Positions 50,045-57,504 of a stretch of 64,000 nucleotides of DNA are shown one piece after another (position 1 is the first letter of the stretch; each line of letters opens with the position of its first letter). The stretch comes from Micromonospora haikouensis (GTDB taxonomy: Bacteria; Actinomycetota; Actinomycetes; Mycobacteriales; Micromonosporaceae). A program made the translations under genes and the position numbers. A model generated the notes under the pieces. It had not been told where the DNA came from, made no database searches, and was given only the letters and a program-made list of their open reading frames with translations. The DNA is taken from contig NZ_FMCW01000002.1 of NCBI RefSeq assembly GCF_900091595.1, positions 261,337-325,336 on the forward strand, written 5' to 3'.

Positions 50045-50824
50045 ATGGCGGCGGCACCGACCCGGCCGGGCCTGCGCCGGGTCGAGCAGATCATGGGTAC
50101 GGCGATCAGCCTCGACCTCGCCGACGACCTGCCCGGGGGACGGCTGCACGAGCTGGCCGAGGAGACGTTCGTGTGGCTGCGGGAGGTCGACGCCCGGTTC
50201 AGCACCTTCCGGGCCGACAGCGAGCTGCGCCGCTTCGACCGGGGCGAGGTGCTGCTGTCGGAGGCGTCGCCGGATCTGCGGGCCGTGCTGGCGCGCTGCG
50301 CCGACCTGTGGGGCGACACCGACGGCTTCTTCGACGCGTACGCGACGGGGGCGCTGGACCCGTCCGGCTACGTGAAGGGCTGGGCGGCGCAGGTCGCCTC
50401 CGACCGGCTGCTCGCGGCCGGCGCGCCGAACCACTGCGTGAACGCGGGCGGGGACGTGCGGGTGCGGGGACTGTCGGCGGGCGGCCGGCCGTGGCGGATC
50501 GGCGTGCGGCACCCGTGGGACGAGACCTCGACGTGCCTGGTGCTCACCGGCACCGACCTGGCGATCGCCACCTCCGGGGTGTACGAGCGCGGCCACCACG
50601 TGCTCGACCCGCGCCGGGGTGCCCCGGCGACCGGGCTGCGCTCGGTCACCGTGGTCGGGTCGGACCTCGGTGTCGCCGACGCGTACGCCACGGCGGCGGT
50701 GGCCATGGGCGTGGCCGGCATCGGCTGGCTGGATCGCCTGGCGGGCCACGAGCACGCGATCGTCACCGACGACGCCCGCCTCCTGCACTCTGCCCACCTC
50801 CCCGCCCTCCCCACGGCCCCCTGA
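50045..50824 (+). CDS. apbE: FAD:protein FMN transferase (ApbE)
   Basis: Attaches FMN from FAD to Thr in target proteins. Of its 259 residues, EQIMGTAISLDL, DARFSTFRADSELRRFD, GYVKGWAAQVA, NAGGDVRVRGL and LAIATSGVYERG match the family in order. There is no lipoprotein signal peptide, so it appears cytoplasmic, although many ApbE proteins are exported. Two FMN-type substrates could be served, but the adjacent FMN-binding protein with SGATATS is the obvious one. Last gene of the cluster. Confidence 0.93.
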   Translation: MAAAPTRPGLRRVEQIMGTAISLDLADDLPGGRLHELAEETFVWLREVDARFSTFRADSELRRFDRGEVLLSEASPDLRAVLARCADLWGDTDGFFDAYATGALDPSGYVKGWAAQVASDRLLAAGAPNHCVNAGGDVRVRGLSAGGRPWRIGVRHPWDETSTCLVLTGTDLAIATSGVYERGHHVLDPRRGAPATGLRSVTVVGSDLGVADAYATAAVAMGVAGIGWLDRLAGHEHAIVTDDARLLHSAHLPALPTAP

Positions 50825-50835
50825 CCGCCCATGCC

Positions 50836-50940
<105 letters not shown>

Positions 50941-51214
50941 CGGCACCGGGGGCGGGGTCAGGCGGTGGGGCGGCGGGTGCCGGCCGGGTGGGAGCCCAGC
51001 GGGCGGGGGCGGCCCGGGCGCGAGCCCGGCGGACGGGTGGGCGGCCAGCGCCGGGGCCGGCGGTGGTGCGGCGGCGGCTCCGCCCCGTCGGGTCGGCGCG
51101 TCGCGTCATCCCTGGACATCAGACCCCCGATCGGGGCGCTGTCGCGCCCTCGTCCGGGTCAACGACGCCCGTGGCGGTCGGGACGCTGCCCGCCCGGGGT
51201 CCGCTCCCCGACAG

Positions 51215-51290
51215 TGGCCCTCACCGGCCGCCTGCCGACGGGGCGGCTCACCGGCCGCCTGCCGACGGTGGCCCTCACCAGCCGCGCCGG
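51215..51290. repeat. 27-bp tandem repeat reaching into a gene end
   Basis: Two near-identical 27-base units (51215-51241, 51242-51268; shared core CTCACCGGCCGCCTGCCGACGG) and a third partial unit. The TCA of the third unit is the stop codon of the prim-pol-like gene on the minus strand. Confidence 0.75.
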
Positions 51291-51946
51291 GGCAGCGGCA
51301 GGTGACCGGGGAGCAGCTCGGCCGGGAGCGACACGCCGGTGGCCCGCAGGGCGTCGACCAGCACGTTCTGCATGAGGTAGGAGTCCGGAAGCTGCCAGCG
51401 CGCCTGCTCCGGGGCGACCGCCCAGCGGACCGGGCCCTCCGGCAGCCGGGTCGGCGGGGCGGCGATCCACGAGCCGGGGCCGTGCCGGACCACGTGGAAG
51501 CAGTGCTCCAACTCGGGGCGGAGCGGGTCGCCCGGGCGGACCAGGAACATCCAGCGCCCGGTCGGGGTGACCACCACCGGCCCCCGGACCCCGGCGCCGG
51601 CCGGGTGCGTCCCGATGGAGTCGAGCACGTGCCGCCCGAGGTGGGCCGGCACCTCGAGGACGTCGAAGGCCCGCCCGGTGGGCAGCAGCACGCCGTGCGG
51701 GCGGCTGCGCCACCAGGTCGCCACCCGGGCCGGGTCGGCGGTGGCGGCCCGCTCCCACTCCTGGAGGGCGGGGTGGCAGCCGACGGTGGGGCAGCCGGCC
51801 CGGCCGCACACGAAGCGACTGCGGGCGAGGCAGGCGCCGGGCGTCACCTCCCAGCCGTGCGCGGCGTAGCGGACGGCGACCCTCCGCAGCCGGACCCGTT
51901 CCAGCGGCGACAGTTGTGCGACCCGTGGGCCGACGTTCCCCCACAT
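51275..51946 (-). CDS. Prim-pol-like (bifunctional primase/polymerase N-domain) protein
   Basis: Stand-alone 223-residue protein resembling the archaeo-eukaryotic primase-like domain: RVAVRYAAHGWEVTPGACL, the Cys/His motif CGRAGCPTVGCHPALQEW, TWWRSRPHGVLLPTGRAFDVLEVP and VVVTPTGRWMFLVRPGD. The usual catalytic DxD position reads DVLEV, and no helicase or Zn-ribbon partner domain is attached, so catalysis is doubtful. Actinobacterial relatives are often annotated as primase/polymerase with no shown activity. Divergent from an XRE regulator across 248 bases. Confidence 0.8.
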   Translation of the reverse strand: MWGNVGPRVAQLSPLERVRLRRVAVRYAAHGWEVTPGACLARSRFVCGRAGCPTVGCHPALQEWERAATADPARVATWWRSRPHGVLLPTGRAFDVLEVPAHLGRHVLDSIGTHPAGAGVRGPVVVTPTGRWMFLVRPGDPLRPELEHCFHVVRHGPGSWIAAPPTRLPEGPVRWAVAPEQARWQLPDSYLMQNVLVDALRATGVSLPAELLPGHLPLPRRGW

Positions 51947-52042
51947 CCGTTCGTACTCCCTCCGCCTGACGCTAGATGTCAGGTCACATGTTGAGCGCCG
52001 TCACTGCCGCAGGCCGCCGTCGTTGACCTGACGGAACGGTTG

Positions 52043-52055
52043 GTGCAACTTGCAC
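52043..52055. promoter_or_regulatory. 13-bp palindrome in the divergent control region
   Basis: GTGCAACTTGCAC is a perfect palindrome about a central C, 140 bases before the XRE start. Farther upstream GTCAGGTCA (51978-51986) and TGACCTGAC (52024-52032) form a 9-bp inverted repeat. Either could be an autoregulatory site; no promoter hexamers are clear. Confidence 0.5.
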
Positions 52056-52194
52056 GAAAGCTATGAGGGTCACCCGTACGGCCGACGTACAGGCTGTGCG
52101 ACTAGCGAAAACCTGAGAACGAACGGACTGCCGCGCCACCCGCGCAGGCGGTCGCCGGTGGCCGGTCGGGCCCCGGCAGGGGAGGGATGGGGAG

Positions 52195-53424
52195 ATGGAC
52201 GAGTTACCCATTGGCCGGCGGGTGGCCTACTGGCGCGGGCGGCGCAAGCTGTCCCAACAGGTCTTCGCCGACCGGCTCGGCAAGTCCAAGAGCTGGGTGG
52301 ACAAGGTCGAGCGCGGGGTGCGCCGGCTCGACAAGTTCTCCGTCCTCTACGAGATCGCCTACATCCTCGAAGTCGACGTGCAGCTGCTGCTGGGCAAGGA
52401 CCCGGAACGCCGCGCCGACGCGCTCAACTGCATCGACCAGGTCGAGGTCCAGGAGATCCGGGCGGCCCTGGAGCGGTACGACTCGATGAGCGCCTACTTC
52501 GACGCGGCCCCGTTCCCGCCGCCCCTGATGGACATGCGCAAGGCGGTCAACCACGCCTGGCTCACCTACCAGTACGGCCGCTACGGGATGCTGACCCGGG
52601 CGCTGCCGAAGCTGCTGCGCGACGCCCAGGCCGCCGACGCCGGCCACGACGGCGACCACTCCCGGGAGGCGGCCCACCTGCTCGGCCAGGTCTACCAGAT
52701 CGCCTCCTCGGTGCTGCGCAAGCTCGGCGAGTGCGACCTGGCCTGGCTGGCCGCCGACCGGTCGATGGCCGTCGCCCAGCGGGCCGACGACCCGCTGCTG
52801 GCCGGCATCGCCACCACCCGGGTGTGCAACGCGATGGTCGCGATGGGCCGGCCCCGCCCCGCGCTGGAGCTCAACCTCACCATCGCCAACCGGCTCGCCC
52901 CCGGCGGCGACAACGACAGCGACCCGGGGCGGCTCTCCGTCTACGGGCTGCTGCTGCTGCAGGGCGCGATGGCCGCCGCCCGGCTCGGCGACACCGCGAC
53001 CGTCGACGACCTGGTCAACGGCGCCCACGAGGCGGCCCTGCAGCTCGGCAGCGACCAGAACCACTACTGGACGTCGTTCGGCCCGACCAACGTGGAGCTG
53101 CACCGGGCCGCCGCCGCCGTCGAGTTGGGCGACGGGGGGCGGGCGGTGGAGGTCCACCGCCAGCGCATCGCCGAGCCGATGTTCAACACCCTGCTGCCCG
53201 AGCGCCGCGCCCACCACCTGCTCGACCTGGCCCGGGGCTTCGCCCAGATCGGCGACGTGGCCAACGCCGGGGAGATGCTGCTGCGCGGCGACCGGCTCGC
53301 CCCCTCGGAGATCCGCTGCCGCCCCATCGCCCACGAGGTGATGTCGGACGTCCTGCGTCGCACAAGGGGTGCGCCGCCTTCGCTGATCGCGGAGTTGGCT
53401 GAGCACATGGGAGTGGGAGTATGA
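52195..53424 (+). CDS. XRE-family regulator with helical (TPR-like) C-terminal region
   Basis: The 409 residues open with a Cro/CI helix-turn-helix (PIGRRVAYWRGRRKLSQQVFADRLGKSKSWVDKVERG, read in parts) and continue with about 330 helical residues that repeat an Ala/Leu pattern like tetratricopeptide units (SSVLRKLGECDLAWLAADRSM; GLLLLQGAMAAARLGDTATV; AAAVELGDGGRAVEVHRQRI). Such regulators usually sense a ligand, peptide or partner through the helical part. ATG 52195 follows GGGGAG closely. ATGA overlap with the flavoprotein gene marks the pair as one functional unit. Confidence 0.88.
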   Translation: MDELPIGRRVAYWRGRRKLSQQVFADRLGKSKSWVDKVERGVRRLDKFSVLYEIAYILEVDVQLLLGKDPERRADALNCIDQVEVQEIRAALERYDSMSAYFDAAPFPPPLMDMRKAVNHAWLTYQYGRYGMLTRALPKLLRDAQAADAGHDGDHSREAAHLLGQVYQIASSVLRKLGECDLAWLAADRSMAVAQRADDPLLAGIATTRVCNAMVAMGRPRPALELNLTIANRLAPGGDNDSDPGRLSVYGLLLLQGAMAAARLGDTATVDDLVNGAHEAALQLGSDQNHYWTSFGPTNVELHRAAAAVELGDGGRAVEVHRQRIAEPMFNTLLPERRAHHLLDLARGFAQIGDVANAGEMLLRGDRLAPSEIRCRPIAHEVMSDVLRRTRGAPPSLIAELAEHMGVGV

Positions 53425-54023
53425 GCGCGGCGGGGGTCGGGATCACCGACCCGCACCGCAGCAGCGAGCGCCGCGAGGTGCTCTACGTCATCGCCTGCGG
53501 GTCGCCGCTGGCCAGCCACGTCGGCCGGCTCGTGGACCTGGCCCAGCAGGACGGCTGGGACGTGTGCGTGGTCACCACGCCGGACGGCGCGAAGTTCGTC
53601 GACCGGCCGGCGCTGGCCCGACAGACCGGTCATCCGGTCCGCAGCCGCTACAAGTTCCCGGGCGACCCGGACGTGCTGCCCCCGGCCGACGCGATGGTCG
53701 TCTGCCCGGCGACGTCCAACACGGTCAACAAGTGGGCCGCCGGGATCACGGACACCCTCGCCCTCGGCCTGCTGGTCGAGGGGCAGGGCAAGGGGGTGCC
53801 GATCGTGGCGGTGCCGTTCACCAACGTCGCGATGGCCGGGCACCCGGCCTTCCGGGCCAGCCTGGCCCGACTGGCCGAGTGGGGGGTCGACGTCCTCTTC
53901 GGCGACCACGTCCTCCCGTTGCACCCGCCCGGCACCGGCGAGCACCACCTGCACACGTTCCCCTGGGCCGCCGTCCTGGCGGCCGTACGCGGCCTGCGCT
54001 GCCCGGTGAGCCCGGCCGCCTGA
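53421..54023 (+). CDS. Flavoprotein of the PPC-decarboxylase-like family
   Basis: A 200-residue Rossmann-type flavoprotein: VLYVIACGSPLASHVGRLVDLAQQDGWDVCVVTTPDGAKFVD, then ADAMVVCPATSNTVNKWAAGITDTLALGL and VPIVAVPFTNVAMAGHPAFRA (read in parts). It resembles the HFCD group (phosphopantothenoylcysteine decarboxylase, EpiD) but is not the coenzyme A enzyme, because the CoaB half and its context are absent. The substrate may be a peptidyl or small thiol compound; this is speculation. Coupled to the XRE gene by ATGA. Confidence 0.85.
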   Translation: MSAAGVGITDPHRSSERREVLYVIACGSPLASHVGRLVDLAQQDGWDVCVVTTPDGAKFVDRPALARQTGHPVRSRYKFPGDPDVLPPADAMVVCPATSNTVNKWAAGITDTLALGLLVEGQGKGVPIVAVPFTNVAMAGHPAFRASLARLAEWGVDVLFGDHVLPLHPPGTGEHHLHTFPWAAVLAAVRGLRCPVSPAA

Positions 54024-54037
54024 GCCCAGCCGGGAAG

Positions 54038-54081
54038 CAGGGGCCCCTTGTCAGCGGATTCCGTGAGCCGAGGGGCCCCTG
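54038..54081. repeat. Dispersed palindrome family A, copy 5
   Basis: CAGGGGCCCCTTG (54038-54050) pairs with CGAGGGGCCCCTG (54069-54081) at 12 of 13 positions. It lies between two co-directional genes (flavoprotein and Nif3-like) and could separate their transcription. Its GTTAAC centre has decayed to GTCAGC. Confidence 0.82.
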
Positions 54082-54131
54082 TCCACCGCCGAGGCCGTGA
54101 CGCGCGGCCGACGCCGGTAAGCTGGCCCGCC

Positions 54132-55097
54132 GTGAGCACAACCGCGACACCGCCGCAGCCGACGACCGTGGCCGACGTGGTGGCGGCGCTCGCGCGCCGC
54201 TACCCGACGACCTGGGCCGAGGACTGGGACCGGGTGGGGCTGGTGCTCGGCGAGCCCACCGCCCGGGTGCGGCGGGTGTCCTGCGTCGTCGACGTGGTCC
54301 CCGAGACGGTCGCCGAGGCCCTCGCCGCCGGTGCCGACATGATCGTCGCCCACCATCCGCTGCTGCTGCGCGGGGTCTCCTCCGTCGCCCCGACGACGTT
54401 CAAGGGGCGCATCGTCCACGACCTGATCAAGGCCGACGTGGCGCTGTACGTGGCGCACACCAACGCCGACGTGGCCGACCCGGGCGTCTCCGACGCCCTC
54501 GCGGCCCGCTTCGGGCTGACCGGCCTGCGCCCGCTGCACCCGCCGGCCCCCGGCTCGCCGGCCGCGGGCGCGGGGCGGGGCATCGGCCGCATCGGCGAGC
54601 TGCCCCGGCCCATGACCCTCGCCGAGCTGACCCGGCACGCCGCCACCGTGCTGCCCGCCACCGCCTGGGGCGTTCGCGCCGCCGGCGATCCCGGGCGTAT
54701 GGTTCGTACCCTCGCGGTCAGCGGCGGCTCGGGCGACGCGTTCCTCGGCGCGGCGACCGCGGCCGGCGTCGACGCCTACCTGACCTCCGACCTGCGCCAC
54801 CACCCCGCCGGCGAGCACCTCGCCGCCGGCGGCCCCGCCCTGCTGGACGCCGCCCACTGGGCGACCGAGCGGCCCTGGCTCGACGACCTGGCCGCCGCCC
54901 TGCGGGCCGAGCTGGGCGTCGAGACCATCGTGTCCGACCTGGACACCGACCCGTGGACGGTGCACGCCGCCGCCCCCACGGCTGCCACCCCGGCAGCCAC
55001 CCGCACCGTGCCCGGCGGCACCGCCCCGGGACCCGCCGCCGACCCCGCCGACCCCGCCCCCGCCGCGGACGACAAGGAGCCCCGACGTGAAGGCTGA
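54132..55097 (+). CDS. Nif3-like dinuclear metal centre protein
   Basis: Cytoplasmic NIF3/YbgI family protein with a two-metal site; the role is unsettled, with GTP cyclohydrolase-like or hydrolase activity proposed for some members. The 321 residues include WAEDWDRVGLVLG, MIVAHHPLLLRGVS (metal His pair), YVAHTNADVADPGVSDALA and DAYLTSDLRHHPAGEHLA. The last 45 residues are Ala/Pro-rich. GTG 54132 has no ribosome site, but TAAGCT (54118-54123) fits a -10 that would give a leaderless message. Overlaps the zinc-ribbon gene by 11 bases. Confidence 0.93.
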   Translation: MSTTATPPQPTTVADVVAALARRYPTTWAEDWDRVGLVLGEPTARVRRVSCVVDVVPETVAEALAAGADMIVAHHPLLLRGVSSVAPTTFKGRIVHDLIKADVALYVAHTNADVADPGVSDALAARFGLTGLRPLHPPAPGSPAAGAGRGIGRIGELPRPMTLAELTRHAATVLPATAWGVRAAGDPGRMVRTLAVSGGSGDAFLGAATAAGVDAYLTSDLRHHPAGEHLAAGGPALLDAAHWATERPWLDDLAAALRAELGVETIVSDLDTDPWTVHAAAPTAATPAATRTVPGGTAPGPAADPADPAPAADDKEPRREG

Positions 55098-55824
55098 CCC
55101 GAAGGTCCAGCGCCGCCTGCTCGACCTCCAGGCGATCGACACCACCCTCGCCCAGCTCGCCCACCGCCGCCGCACCCTGCCCGAGCTGGCCGAGCTGGAG
55201 ACCCTCGCCCGGGAGCTGTCCGCGCTGGAGGACGAGCGGGTCCGCGCCCAGGTCGCCGTCGACGACTTGGACCGCGACATCGCCCGCATCGAGAAGGACG
55301 TCGAGCAGGTCCGGGCCCGCAAGAGCAAGGACGAGGCGCGGCTGGCCGCCGGCAGCGGCCCGGCCCGGGAGCTGGAGGCGCTGCAGCACGAGCTGGTCTC
55401 GCTCAACCGCCGGCAGAGCGACCTGGAGGACGCCGAGCTGGAGCTGATGGAGCAGCGGGAGACCGCCCAGGGCGTACTCGACGGGATCGAGCGGCGGGCC
55501 GCCGACGCGCGCGAGCGGCGGGCGGCGGCCGAGCGGCGTCGCGACGACGCCCTCGCCGAGATCGCCAAGGAGGAGGAGTTCAAGCGGCAGTCCCGCCAGC
55601 CCCTCGCCGGTGACCTCCCGGCGGAGCTGGTCACCCTCTACGACAAGATCCGCGCCGACACCGGGCTCGGCGCGGCACTGCTCACCGGCGGGCGCTGCGG
55701 CGGCTGCCGGCTGGAGCTCTACGGCGCGGACATGGCCCGCATCCGCAAGGCCGCGCCGGACGACGTGGTGCGCTGCGAGGAGTGTCGCCGCATCATGGTC
55801 CGCACCAACGAGTCGGGGCTGTAA
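55087..55824 (+). CDS. Coiled-coil zinc-ribbon protein (CT398/CdsZ-like)
   Basis: The 245 residues form a long coiled coil (about 1-180, heptads rich in Leu, Glu and Arg) capped by a four-Cys zinc ribbon (CGGC and, 30 residues on, CEEC) around LELYGADMARIRK. Relatives bind RNA-polymerase or secretion components in some bacteria; in actinobacteria the gene is always beside Nif3 and RNase H genes, function unknown. GTG 55087 lies inside the end of the Nif3 gene and overlaps it by 11 bases, so translation is coupled. Confidence 0.92.
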   Translation: MKADPKVQRRLLDLQAIDTTLAQLAHRRRTLPELAELETLARELSALEDERVRAQVAVDDLDRDIARIEKDVEQVRARKSKDEARLAAGSGPARELEALQHELVSLNRRQSDLEDAELELMEQRETAQGVLDGIERRAADARERRAAAERRRDDALAEIAKEEEFKRQSRQPLAGDLPAELVTLYDKIRADTGLGAALLTGGRCGGCRLELYGADMARIRKAAPDDVVRCEECRRIMVRTNESGL

Positions 55825-55829
55825 CTCCG

Positions 55830-57059
55830 ATGGCGGTGCGCGCGGTCGTCGTCGAGGCCGACGGCGGGTCCCGGGGCAACCCCGGCCCGGCCGGCTACGG
55901 CGCGGTGGTCCGGGACGCGGCCAGCGGCGAGGTGCTCGCCGAACGCGCCGAGGCGATCGGCACGGCCACCAACAACGTCGCCGAATACCGGGGGCTGATC
56001 GCCGGCCTGGAGGCCGCCGCCGAGCTGGGCGCGGCCGAGGTAAACGCCCGGATGGACTCCAAGCTGGTGGTCGAGCAGATGTGCGGCCGCTGGCAGATCA
56101 AGCACCCGGGGCTGCGCCCGCTCGCCGCGCAGGCCGCAGAGCTGGTCGGCCGGTTCGCGGCGGTGCGGTTCCAGTGGATCCCCCGGGAGCGCAACCGGCA
56201 CGCCGACGCCCTGGCCAACGCCGCGATGGACGCGGCGGCCACCGGCGGGAAGGCCCGGAAGGCCGACGCGGGCGGGGCGGCCCGGCCCGCCGCCGAGCCG
56301 CCCCGCGAGGTCGCCGCACCGGACTCGCCCGCCCGCGCCCTCGCCCGGGAGGCCGCCGCCCGCGCCGCCACGAAGCGGGCCGGCACCGACCCGGCGACCG
56401 CCCCCGCCTCCTGGGAGCCGCGCCCCAGCGACACCGCGACCCGGCTGATCCTGGTCCGCCACGGCGAGACCGAGTTCACCGAGCAGCGCCGCTACTCCGG
56501 CCGCGGCGACGTGCCGCTGTCCGCCCGGGGCCGCGCCCAGGTGCGGGCCACGGCCGCCCGGGTGGCCGCCCTCGCCCCGACCGTCGCGGCCGTGGTCAGC
56601 TCGCCGTTGTCCCGGTGTACGGCCACCGCGCGGGCGATCGCCGGGGCGCTGCGCGGCACCGTGCCGCTCCGCACCGACGACGACCTGATCGAGTGCGACT
56701 TCGGGGCGTGGGAGGGGCGCACCTTCGCCGAGGTGCGCGCCGGCTGGCAGGGCGAGCTGGACGCCTGGCTCGCCTCGACCCGGGTCGCCCCGCCCGACGG
56801 GGAGTCGTTCACCGAGGTCGCCGCCCGGGTGACCCGGGCCACGGACGCGCTGGTCGAGGCGTACCCCGGGGAGACCGTGGTGGTGGTCTCGCACGTCTCG
56901 CCGATCAAGCTGGTGCTGCGCGAGGCCCTCGCCGCCGACGACGCGTTCCTGCACCGGCTCTACCTCGACGCGGCCGGCATCTCGGTGCTGGACCGGTGGT
57001 CCGACGGCGGCGTCGCGGTGCGCTCGGTCAACGACACCGCCCACCTCGCCGCGCTCTGA
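55830..57059 (+). CDS. Bifunctional RNase H / histidine phosphatase
   Basis: Two-domain enzyme of 409 residues. The N-terminal type I RNase H (1-130) has EADGGSRGNPGPAGYGAVV, NNVAEYRGLIAGLEAA, MDSKLVVEQM and RHADALANAAMD, giving the acidic catalytic set. An Ala-rich linker leads to a phosphoglycerate-mutase-like phosphatase (from about 205) with LVRHGETEFTEQRRYSGRGD and a second catalytic His in VVVVSHVSPIK. In mycobacteria the homologue cleaves RNA-DNA hybrids and has acid or CobC-like phosphatase activity. ATG 55830, six bases after the previous stop. Followed by a strong terminator. Confidence 0.95.
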   Translation: MAVRAVVVEADGGSRGNPGPAGYGAVVRDAASGEVLAERAEAIGTATNNVAEYRGLIAGLEAAAELGAAEVNARMDSKLVVEQMCGRWQIKHPGLRPLAAQAAELVGRFAAVRFQWIPRERNRHADALANAAMDAAATGGKARKADAGGAARPAAEPPREVAAPDSPARALAREAAARAATKRAGTDPATAPASWEPRPSDTATRLILVRHGETEFTEQRRYSGRGDVPLSARGRAQVRATAARVAALAPTVAAVVSSPLSRCTATARAIAGALRGTVPLRTDDDLIECDFGAWEGRTFAEVRAGWQGELDAWLASTRVAPPDGESFTEVAARVTRATDALVEAYPGETVVVVSHVSPIKLVLREALAADDAFLHRLYLDAAGISVLDRWSDGGVAVRSVNDTAHLAAL

Positions 57060-57066
57060 CCCACCG

Positions 57067-57106
57067 CGAAGGAGCGGCCGTCCCCGTGGGGACGGCCGCT
57101 CCTTCG
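57067..57106 (+). terminator. Strong terminator after the RNase H/phosphatase gene
   Basis: Perfect 19-bp stem: arm 57067-57085 (CGAAGGAGCGGCCGTCCCC) with 57088-57106 and a two-base gap, eight bases after the stop, ending the Nif3 operon. It is the longest perfect hairpin in the window. Confidence 0.92.
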
Positions 57107-57261
57107 TCTGCCCACGACCGGGGAGACATCGACGGACATGCCGTTCGGCGCATCCGGCGGCCCGCTCGGCGCACCGCCCCGCGTCGGTTGAACGTGACGC
57201 CCGTCACCGGGCCGTAACGTCCGGCCGTCATGGGGAGACAAGACCACCGGAGGTGTGTCGT

Positions 57262-57504
57262 ATGACCGCATCCGAACCGGAGGAACCCGGCTCGGCGTCG
57301 TCCAGGGCGAAGGACCACAGCCCCTGGAACTGGTTGCTGTTCGTCCCGATCGTGGTGCCGCTGATCCCGGTGTTCTTCAACGCCGACGCGCCGCGCGTGT
57401 TCGGGTTTCCGCGCTTCTACTGGCTGCAACTGGCCTACATCCTGCTCGGCGTGGCCACCACCACGCTCGTCTACCAGCTGACCAAGAAGCGGGGTGACCG
57501 GTGA
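57262..57504 (+). CDS. DUF3311 small membrane protein
   Basis: An 80-residue protein with a polar N-terminus of 20 residues and two membrane helices (NWLLFVPIVVPLIPVFF; FYWLQLAYILLGVATTTLVY). DUF3311 proteins are coded directly before solute:sodium symporters and are thought to be a small subunit or chaperone. ATG 57262 follows CCGGAGGTG by about seven bases. Its stop and the symporter start share a base (TGATG). Confidence 0.9.
   Translation: MTASEPEEPGSASSRAKDHSPWNWLLFVPIVVPLIPVFFNADAPRVFGFPRFYWLQLAYILLGVATTTLVYQLTKKRGDR

Noticed and set aside
53421..54023. Phosphopantothenoylcysteine decarboxylase for coenzyme A synthesis
   Set aside because: The fold is related, but the CoaB synthetase half is missing and the gene is coupled to an XRE regulator, as in the separate actinobacterial flavoprotein group.
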